A stretch of DNA of 64,000 nucleotides from Pycnopodia helianthoides (Eukaryota > Echinodermata > Asteroidea > Forcipulatida > Asteriidae), in the NCBI GenBank assembly GCA_032158295.1, contig CM063251.1:18229425-18293424 (forward strand). The letters run 5' to 3'. The position numbers and the translations under genes were made by a program. The notes under the pieces are model-generated. The model ran no database searches. It was not told the origin of the DNA and saw only the letters and a list, made by a program, of their open reading frames with translations. This document shows positions 26,707 through 64,000 of this stretch, piece after piece; the first letter of the stretch is position 1; every line of letters begins with the position of its first letter.

Positions 26707-26847
26707 AGGCATGCAACTGTAACTCCACCCAAAAAGAGGAAATTACAAAATTTCAATGATTTTGTACAGTATTTTAAAATTTTGAATGGTAAAACTGAGA
26801 ATATAAAAAAGAGGAAATCAGCTGATCCGATGAAAAGTTGCATGCCT
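26707..26847. mobile_element. AGGCATGCAACT foldback MITE (copy 1)
   Basis: The ends AGGCATGCAACT and AGTTGCATGCCT are exact complements. The ~140-bp body is shared with 43992-44131 and 52286-52423, all in the same orientation. Confidence 0.9.
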
Positions 26848-27311
26848 AAGACGGTAACATTACACTGCGTGAATTAAAACACCCGTGTCCTACTCAATTA
26901 TAAATGCATCTGTTGTCAAATCAACAATCACAAAGTTCCAGGCAATGATTTGTAGAATTACGGCACATAGATTTTCTGTTGCAGTGATGATTTTAACACA
27001 GTCCTATGTTACGGGCTACATTTTAATGTCATTCTTGTTTGTGTATAGTAACATAAATTTGCAAACAAACAAGCCCTGTCAAGGTGTCCATTTTCAACCC
27101 TTAAAACGGTGTGTAAAGTACAGATAGGATGAGAGTGTTTAATCATAGAGCAAGGACAGAGACAATCAAAAGTTACGAGGCCCCCAGTAGCATCAACATC
27201 CAATAGTTCGCAGTAAAGGCGTTGAGGCACAACAACAGAATTAGGGCTACCGGTGGTAATATAAGTATATAAGTATAAGTAAGCCTTTGGAAACACATGG
27301 GCTTCCTTTAA

Positions 27312-28046
27312 AGGAACATTACAGAATTGGTTTTTGCTAACAAAACAGTTGCTGGCAGTGTAAGCACTTTATGTAATCCACCATTTACATAAACCGACAA
27401 ACCTGTAGAAGTTTGAGATCGATCGGCCATCTGGGTCACGAGAAAATAGGAGGTCGTTGGTTCAAATCCCGCTCTAGTCAATTTTTCTTTGTTCAACCCC
27501 CTTACTATTTGAAATTTACCCAGTCAGTTTCCCTTGTGGTTTATTACTTGACATTTAAATTGAAAAAGTCGCATCCACTCAAGGTGATCCCGTGGCTGCT
27601 GCTTCCCAGGTTGTATCGTAAACTTGGGTGTGATCCCTGGCTACACAGCAGTTAACGGTTGTATGGCTTCTGACTGGCACCCCGAACAAAGATATTGACA
27701 AAATAGGGAGACCGCCAATGTAGGGCTAGATAGCTCAGTTGGTAGAGCGCCGGTACGTTAATCCGGAGGTCGTTGGTTCAAATCCCGCTCTAGTCAATTT
27801 TTCTTTGTTCAACCCCCTTACGAAATCATATAGATTCAACAAATGAATAAAACGCTCACTGAGTGCGATAAACCCCAATCGGAAAATTAGTTTATTCATT
27901 TCTCATCAAATATGGCATTTCAGACAGAAATATTTCAAGGGATGTTTTCTACTATCATCATAATTAGACCGTGTAAGTTTTATGTAACTCTGTGATCAAA
28001 AAGTATATTTTACAAGTTTTTTTCTTACCAATTCTGTAATGTTCCT
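27312..28046 (+). mobile_element. TTAA-flanked MITE (copy 4), interrupted by a tRNA-like SINE
   Basis: Intact TTAA-flanked ends. After GGGTCACGAGAAAATA the element is interrupted until GAAATCATATAGATTCAAC at 27822, with a short element segment lost. The interruption carries the SINE described separately. Confidence 0.9.
27449..27821 (+). mobile_element. tRNA-like SINE with duplicated 3' part
   Basis: The tRNA-like head at 27723-27796 has an A box (TAGCTCAGTTGGTAGAGC) and a B box (GGTTCAAATCCC). A 57-bp piece spanning the B box and tail occurs at 27449-27505 and again at 27765-27821, bracketing the insert. A related unit is at 47257-47380. Confidence 0.75.
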
Positions 28047-29675
28047 TTAAAAGTGTGTTTTAAAAGGTGGACAATCTCTGGCGTTGCTCTGATCTTAGAG
28101 CTACGATGGCTATGATCGGGGAGCTTGTTCCAGATTTTTGGGCGGTAAACTTAAACGGCTCTTTCGGCAAAAGAGCAGCAACTAATTCTGGGCTCAATAA
28201 AGAGCAATGAATAGAAGTGTTCAAAAGCCAAAATAACAGCCACGCGATTTGTGTTATTTTTCATAAATATTCCATAGTCAGTAATATAATAGTCACCATC
28301 AATAAGACATGCTTTGCTCCGTTAGCAGAAACGCTTGCACAAGGCAAGGGGCATTTATACGTAAACAGCGCCCTCTCTTGATCAGCAGTTCTCTACTTCC
28401 CCTCCATGAGGAATAAACACACAGACCTGGAGAGCAGCGGCTGGGAAAGCGAAACCTACATTTGTAGCTGAATTATACAAGGTCTAATTCTCAGCTCATT
28501 TTGATGAAACCTTTTCGTTTTTTTTGCCCTTAAAATTGTAGGATTAATTTTAAGAAATTAGTTCACCAAGTTGCTTCATTTCAGCTTCATCAAATTGGGT
28601 AACGAAAAGTATAAATTCCTTTTTATTTTGTTGTCAATAGTCTCACAACTACTTAACTTTCATTGAATGCTACCTCTCCAACCAGCCCAGGTTGGACTCC
28701 TCCATTGTATGCAACAGAGACTGGCATCCTAACCAGGGCTACCCCTCCGACCATCTGCCATTTCACATAACCAAATCCAGAAAACAAAAGTGTAAAACCA
28801 GCCGATTGAAAAAAAAACAACAACCGCAAAACCAACCCAACAGCTAGAGATGGAATGTTGGTCTGTTTGTGGACATCTGTCATCATTTACATCAGAAATA
28901 AATGTTCGTTATTGTCGATATATTTCAAAACCCAATGAATGTTAATTCCTAAATCCTATCACTCGTGCAGAATAATAAACACATTCTTGTACAATCTGTT
29001 TCCAATAACAAGAGTATTTTATTAGATGTAAGTTGACTTATATGAAACAGGCTAGAATTCTGACTCAGTTTTGACTCAATCGCAAACAAAATTTCAGAGA
29101 AAGAATTCCTTCAGCGTTCAGTTTAGACAGAATCATAAAGACGATATTGAAGTGAGAAATAAGGCAGAAGTTGTAGCTTGGGTTTTCCAATTGAGGATTA
29201 GTGATACCCTCAACGGGAGACGAACACCCCAATCAGGGTATAAAGTATCCCCCTACTGGGATAGCATGAACATAACGTTTCCCGTTTGAAGGACGTAGGG
29301 ACAGTCCAATATCTTCTTTATAATCTGCCAGTATAAGCCGAAGAAATTTAACCCAACACCGAGAACGTAAGCATTGTAGCGTTGGGATTCCCTCCAAACT
29401 TAATAAATAAGACAGCTTTTAGCTTCCAGAACAGAGTTACACATAATATTGTAGAAAAGTTATTTTCGTGTTTAAATATTATAAAAAGATATGACATCCA
29501 TGCATGGCTTTCCCTAGGTTAATACAGAACAAATTGTGGCCATGTGTTTTTTAAAAAGCACAAATTGTGGTGCTGTTTTTACAATTGGTGAGGGTCATTG
29601 CCGACAAAAAAGTCTGAACCAGAATCAAAATAGTAGGAGGTACTATGAAATGATGGCATTTTCTTGATAACCCCA
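28047..29675. other. Stretch without recognised genes
   Basis: No repeats in common with other parts of the window and no conserved peptides recognised. Confidence 0.4.
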
Positions 29676-29870
29676 GGGCAAAATTTCATAGAGCTGCTTA
29701 GGCATAAAAAATAGCTAAATACAACAAAATTATGCTTACCAGAATAAAGATACCAACCAAAATGACATGTCACATGTACAATCTGTGACTGGTATCCTGC
29801 TTATTTTTGCTCAGCAAAAAGTTGTTAAGCTCAATTTTCTGCTTAAGCAGCTCTATGAAATTGGGCCCTG
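29676..29870. mobile_element. GGGCCCAATTTCAT foldback element
   Basis: The left end GGGCAAAATTTCATAGAGCT and right end AGCTCTATGAAATTGGGCCC are preceded and followed by CCA/TGG, extending the pairing. Confidence 0.8.
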
Positions 29871-30262
29871 GAGTATCACATTCCAAGGAGCCCCCTGGAA
29901 ACAGTATCCTCAGCACTAGAGAAGTAGATCAAAGAGCACAATGTCTTCATATCTACAAAATAACAACTGTTTTGTTTCCCATAGTAGGACTAACAAAAAA
30001 CTGATCACCGTTAATAGCTTGAGCGAATGTTCTGTTGTTTCTGCATTGTAATGCACCAAAAGCATTCAGTATTCAACACGTATTTGTTAATGCCATGTTT
30101 CGCTGAATAGCTGTCAGCTATTAACCTCAGAATCCTGTCATCATTCCAGAAATTACTCCGAAATGTCTCTCATTGATCCAAGAGTCAGCCATGCTGGATT
30201 CAATATAATATCACATCCACCTTACTGACACATTCCACTGTTGCCACACATGGCTACGGTCT

Positions 30263-30442
30263 GGGCCCAGTCTCATAGAGCTGCGTAGCTAAGCACAACA
30301 ACATTAATGCTCACCAGACTAAGGTTACCTGCCAAAATACCATGTCACATGTACCGCTTGTGACTGGTATCCTGCTCATTTCTGCTTAGCAGAAAGTTGT
30401 TAAGCAATATTTCCTGCTCAAGCAGCTCTATGAAATTGGGCC
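30263..30442. mobile_element. GGGCCCAATTTCAT foldback element at the head of a tandem array
   Basis: The left end GGGCCCAGTCTCATAGAGCT and right end AGCTCTATGAAATTGGGCC are present, followed directly by 30443-30884. Confidence 0.8.
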
Positions 30443-30884
30443 ATGGATTCAATATAATATTAATGCTTAACAGATTAAGGTTACCAGCCAAAATACCATG
30501 TCACATGTACCGTTTTGTGACTGGCATCCAGCTCATTTCTGCTTAGCAGAAAGTTGTTAAGCAATATTTCCTGCTCAAGCAGCTCTATGAAATTGGGCCA
30601 TGGATTCAATATAATATTAATGCTTTAACAGATTGAACGTTATTCAGCCAAATACATACCATTGTCAATGTACCGTTTTGTGACTGGTATCCTGCTCATT
30701 TCTGCTTAGCAGAAAGTTGTTAAGCAATATTTCCTGCTCAAGCAGCTCTATGAAATTGGGCCATGGATTCAATATAATATTAATGCTTAACAGATTGAGG
30801 TTATCAGCCAAAATACCATGTCACATGTACCGTTTTGTGACTGGTATCCTGCTCATTTCTGCTTAGCAGAAAGTTGTTAAGCAA
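30443..30884. repeat. ~160-bp tandem array built from the foldback element
   Basis: Units start TGGATTCAATATAATATTAA at 30444, 30601 and 30764 (spacing 157 and 163 bp). Each contains the right half of the foldback; the last is cut off before its end. The 30601 unit has a run of small indels. Confidence 0.85.
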
Positions 30885-31639
30885 GATTTGCCTCCCATAT
30901 TGGGAGTGAGTCAAAATGCATGCAAAGTCATGGTGTGCATTAACTCCTAAAATGCTCCTAGCGGAATAACACGAGGGAAACTGACTCAAAAAATGATGCA
31001 ACCAAGACTATTGTGGTGATGACGTTAGGTGAATTGGGTAAATACCATGGTATTAAAGTTTGACAGTTACAATTTAAACCTACAGAAATCCTCATTTTAT
31101 GTACATACATTTTACTTGATAACCAAAAGCATCCCAATTCTCTTCTATCCATTTTTTTTCAAACAGTAGTCCTGTTTGTCTTGTGCCCCGTGTATGCAGT
31201 TAATGGTTTCATGATACACCAAAAAGGACCAGGCTGTTTCCCCCATCCAGCCTCTCTTCCAACCTCTGTATTTCTATGGGAAGACAACAACATGGCTGTT
31301 ACTGTAACATTAGGTCTATCCTGCAAAGGAAGGAATGTAAAACGACTGTATATGAAAATATTGAAATGCTGTAAACTGAAAAAACATGACCACATCTTAG
31401 AGATAGTGTGTTTTGAGCATGATCTCACAAGCATAGAATGTCTAACACATTTGGTGCTCGATATGGGCTTGATGCACCCCCTCCCCTCCTATTGTGTCTT
31501 TATTGTGTTCTGGGAATCTCAGGAATTCTTCAGAGGATTAAGGGGGGGGGTTTACTTCTGTACAAGAGGAAAAGAGTGTGTTTAAAGTATGGAAGGGGGG
31601 GGGGACCACGGACATGCCCTCTGCCACATATCGAGCATA
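30885..31639. other. Gene-free stretch downstream of SMARCC
   Basis: Includes the element at 31452-31637 and the 134-codon frame at 31181-31585, which runs into that repeat and looks fortuitous. Confidence 0.4.
31452..31637. mobile_element. GCTCGATATGGGC foldback element (copy 1)
   Basis: The ends GGTGCTCGATATGGGC and GCCACATATCGAGCA pair. The internal sequence with poly-G runs is shared with 35889-36066. Confidence 0.7.
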
Positions 31640-31654
31640 GTATAGTCTAACAAC

Positions 31655-31660
31655 TTTATT
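31655..31660 (-). terminator. Poly(A) signal AATAAA
   Basis: The plus strand reads TTTATT, which is AATAAA on the gene strand, about 705 nt after the stop. It is the first good hexamer I found in the gene's direction, but other sites are possible. Confidence 0.5.
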
Positions 31661-31826
31661 TACAAGAAAACGAAAAATACCTTTTTAAACTAAAACAGTA
31701 CCACAAAACTGAAACTAAATCAAACAATGAAACGCTTGTGTTTAAGATACTTAGGTCAGATACTATTGGTCAACCTCATCTTCACAGTCACCTATCTCAC
31801 CCTGACGGTTTAAACTACTTAACTAG

Positions 31827-31983
31827 GCCGTATCCGAGCTTACAGCTACGGCTACGACTGTTGTTAAGGGTGTTGGTAAGGACGTCCTATACTTCAACGC
31901 ATGATGACGTGGCGATCCAGCCATAGCCGTAGCCGCCATAGCCGTAGCCACCATAACCGTAGCCATCAATTCGGACACGGTCT
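31827..31983. mobile_element. Foldback element with GCTACGG arms inside SMARCC 3' UTR
   Basis: The left arm GCCGTATCCGAGCTTACAGC and following GGCTACG pair imperfectly with the right arm ending GTAGCCATCAATTCGGACAC. The right arm also holds a small CCATAGCCGTAGCCG tandem. Confidence 0.65.
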
Positions 31984-32364
31984 CAGTTCCTTGCAAACCT
32001 TTATGTCTAGTTTCTGGACCACAACTAAGGCATAACTCGTACATTACAGCAATACAGCGGTACATCAGACTAAGGCATTTTTTAAGAAACACATTACTGA
32101 CAATGTGAGAAAAAGTCCAGTCTGTACAGAGTCTTTTTGGCTTGAGCTGTGGCTGAAAGTGGCTATTGCTGTTGCCTTAAGTAGCATATATTAAAAATAG
32201 GTACAATATAGCTGTAGCCATTGTCTCTGGCCTGTAGTGTTGTCAATCTCTGCGATTATTATAAATTCCAACATTTTCACTGTCAGGGTTATGGTGAGTT
32301 ACCATGGAAATAAAGGGTTGTGGTGATGACACAATAGAAGGGTTGCATTGTGGTGAATCCATCA

Positions 32365-61668
<29,304 letters not shown>

Positions 61669-61865
61669 CTAAAGAAGAGAGTACAAGAGTACGGGAGAAA
61701 TGCAATGATTATAAGCTTTATTTAGAATGTGTCGGCATAAATGTTAATCACACTCAGAAATATATTAATTGAAAGTGGTACATTACTTAGAAATAAATTC
61801 TTCTTCTTATTAATACTATCTACTTCTGGAAGTAAAGCCACAAAGTCCTCTGAAGCATAGTGTTA

Positions 61866-62010
61866 GCCAGAGGGGTGTCTGGGTGTCTTTTGGACACCCT
61901 GTTTTAAATTTAGACACCCTGTTTTATCTGACATTTACATGTAAATGTATTGTAAGTGAACAATTTGCACACCCAGTTTTTAAATTTCCAGCAAATTTGG
62001 ACACCCTTTT
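61866..62010. repeat. GGACACCC-containing repeat segment
   Basis: GGACACCCTGTTTTAAATTT and related words occur three times, with a central ACATTTACATGTAAATGT palindrome. Confidence 0.5.
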
Positions 62011-62190
62011 TACCAAATCCTGGCTAAAACCTTGCTCTGAAGAGCCTAGCATGAAGGAATTAACCTACAGAAATGTTCAGTTATACATTGTTGATAAACC
62101 TACATAATCAGAATTAACTATAATGGAAAGAGGGGAGGGGGAGACAGAAACCTTTTGTTGTCAAATTTGCCGTCTGACATTTGTAATTTG

Positions 62191-62490
62191 CATACACTAA
62201 GTCTGTTCAAAACTCAACTCAAAAGGTTCCTTTTTAAGAAAAGTACTTGGTGATGTGTAATGTGCTATATATCTGTTCTGTTTTAGTTTGTAACATTGTG
62301 TCTGTGAACATTTATGCACACTACACATGTAAACTTGTATGCATACTTTTAGTCGGTATTTTGATGTATTTTAGGCATTTATTTTAGTTTTTTGCTTACT
62401 TCTCCCTGTGTAACTATTAACTGAAATTATAATGTAGTGCACCATCGGACAGGCTGGTCCTTGATAGAGCGCAATATAAATTTTAAAACA
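62191..62490 (+). mobile_element. LINE 3' relic (SLFKTQLKRFLF)
   Basis: 62191-62253 reads TLSLFKTQLKRFLFKKSTW then stops, the S-x-F-K-x-x-L-K-x-x-L-F ending of CR1/L2/Jockey-like ORF2. A/T-rich 3' UTR follows to ...GCGCAATATAAATTT. Confidence 0.6.
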
Positions 62491-62611
62491 TTTATTGTAA
62501 AACATCAGGGACTGGTATTCATTGAAGTTACCCTCTGCTGACTTTTTTTTTTAATGCTGCAGATTTACTGAGCCCCTTTTTCAAAAATTACTTGATGTTC
62601 TTAATAGGATA

Positions 62612-63052
62612 GGGTAAACTGGGGTAAAAACGCCCATGGGGTAAAAACGCCCACTTGACTTGTTTCCATTGCTAGTAAAAAAAGACACATAGAATTACTA
62701 AATGAAATATATTTCTAATAGGTACTATGCATGGCAAAAAACATGAAAAGAATAATTAAACTTATCAACATATTTTAAGGGTGCATAGGTGCTGTTAAAA
62801 AAAATTCGGAAAAAAAAGTTTTGAAAAATGACTGTCGAAGGTTTAACGTATTTCACTTAAAATAAAATAAAAACAGCACAATGTTTTATTTTTTTATTAT
62901 TCTTTAGTTGATATTTGTTAAGATGGGTCAACTACACAATAATAAATGATCAAAATATTAAAATCAATTTTAATATTTGCTTAACATTGTTTTGTAAGTG
63001 GGCGTTTTTACCCCAGGATAAATCAAGTACCTCGGGGTAAAAACGCCCAGTA
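62612..63052. repeat. GGGTAAAAACGCCCA inverted-repeat element
   Basis: GGGGTAAAAACGCCC occurs at 62620s-62640s (twice direct) and, with its complement GGGCGTTTTTACCCC, at 63001-63050, around an A/T-rich centre. Confidence 0.6.
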
Positions 63053-64000
63053 GCATCCTTAACATCGAACTCCATTAAAGCCTCATTAATCTAAAAAAAA
63101 CCTCAATATTAGTAACTAACAGCCATATTTTAAATTTATATTCACTATTAGAAGCCTATTATATATAAAACTGTGTATTTCTTATATTTTTGTATTCAGG
63201 TTTGATCAATTAGGTTAAGGTTCAATTAAAATTTGCAAAGTTTATTGTGACGTATTTGGATTTTTTCACAAATAACTTTCCTTCATGCTAAATACCACTG
63301 CAAACAGCATTAAAAGATTATGTTGAATGATTGGGCCTAAATATTATAACTTCATGAATAGGACTATTTCTGCCATGATTTCACAGGGCATTAAGGCACT
63401 AGGTAACAACAGAGAAACTGTTCGCCTGAGTAGGGAGAAACTGTGGATAAAGTGCATCCAGATCATTCAACCCCACTGGTCTGAACATCCAAAAAGAATT
63501 GGCTAATAACCTTTTGTCTTTGCCTTCTCCTTATCCCCACAGATATACACATTTTTAGTCTGCCTCATTAACTAACTAACCCCCTTTCCACCTTTGGTAT
63601 TGTGTTTTGTGTTTCCAACCTCTTGTGGTCATACCAGCTCCTTCCCTCTACCCCCCCCCCCTTGTCACTCTCTTCGTTGTTCATCTCTTGGTGTCCTGTG
63701 TGCTCTCATCTCTTTCCAATTGACTGTTTCTGTTACACCAGTAGGCCTATTCCTGTTTATGTGTGTTGTGTAGTCAATAGTCACCCCACTGCGGTCATGT
63801 GACAAAATCTCTCTCTTACCGTCAATGTACATTCGCGAGCTTAAATGCACATCTTACTTGCTAAGCTAGGTGTGATGTCACACTAAAAATCACTGTGGTA
63901 TTACTGACAACTCATCTTAAGATGAATCTTAGTGCTTTGTGAAATCAGCACCAGGAGCTTCTGGGATGATTTCCTCAGACCAATGAAGCCTTGCTGGAGT

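Larger units (their letters stand above)
31640..32364 (-). other. Probable 3' UTR of SMARCC
   Basis: This is non-coding sequence between the stop codon and the first convincing minus-strand AATAAA. It contains a foldback element (31827-31983). The exact cleavage site is not determined. Confidence 0.55.
61669..64000 (-). other. SMARCC intron running off the right edge
   Basis: No exon for the missing N-terminal segment (family: F-W-E-S-P...C-F-M-D-F-K) is seen here. The stretch holds a LINE 3' relic (62191-62490), a GGACACCC-repeat segment (61866-62010) and an inverted-repeat element (62612-63052). Confidence 0.7.

Noticed and set aside
27723..27796. Possible tRNA gene (anticodon loop reading GTT)
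   Set aside because: A and B boxes are good, but the base before the anticodon is C instead of U and the acceptor and T stems have several mismatches. The sequence belongs to a repeat with the same leader as 47257-47380, so it is a tRNA-derived SINE.
31181..31585. 134-codon plus-strand frame
   Set aside because: It runs into the 31452-31637 foldback repeat and its poly-G segment, with no family resemblance.
62062..64000. Search for the missing N-terminal SMARCC exons
   Set aside because: No minus-strand segment resembling the F-W-E-S-P or C-F-M-D-F-K blocks was found; they should lie to the right of the window.

Overview
This is eukaryotic, intron-rich, repeat-dense nuclear DNA. The repeat types (many short foldback DNA elements, several tRNA-derived SINE families, Penelope-like and other non-LTR relics) and the protein encoded on the minus strand suggest a marine invertebrate deuterostome, most likely an echinoderm. 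Species-level assignment is not possible by eye.

One gene can be read with confidence. It is the SMARCC (BAF155/BAF170/Moira) core subunit of SWI/SNF (BAF/PBAF) chromatin remodellers, on the minus strand from the right edge down to a stop codon at 32365. I resolved 22 coding exons, each with AG/GT boundaries and matching phases, giving about 1090 residues. The first exon lacks roughly the N-terminal 110-130 residues, whose exons must lie beyond position 64000. In order the exons encode the MarR/BRCT/chromo-like N-terminal module (61.7-58.7 kb), a basic and acidic linker (58.3-56.2 kb), SWIRM (55.0-51.5 kb), SANT (50.2-50.0 kb), the conserved region after SANT (49.6-48.4 kb), an acidic spacer (40.3-39.5 kb), a coiled coil (38.5-37.4 kb) and a Pro/Gln/Ala-rich tail (36.7-32.4 kb). 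A SMARCC2-like Pro-Ala-Ile-Val-Ala-Ala-Val motif lies in the tail. A 3' UTR of about 0.7 kb ends near a poly(A) signal at 31655-31660. Exons at 48.5 and 39.6 kb carry one-base deletions that break the frame (three clear, one probable). All fall at short G/C runs and look like sequence or assembly errors rather than decay.

Positions 1-31.6 kb contain no recognisable host exon. They hold SINEs, TTAA-flanked MITEs (one nested in another element, one split by a SINE), a Penelope-like 3' end with a hammerhead-like motif, LINE 3' remnants and tandem repeats.

The most unusual structures are in the SMARCC introns. There is a ~93-bp element present six times in one orientation, with a near-invariant core and terminal stems that pair differently in each copy. 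There is a 59-bp palindromic tandem array inside a foldback element that also carries a templated insertion from 0.9 kb away. Three exons (SWIRM start, SANT, tail) each have duplicated acceptor-plus-exon-start pieces directly upstream.
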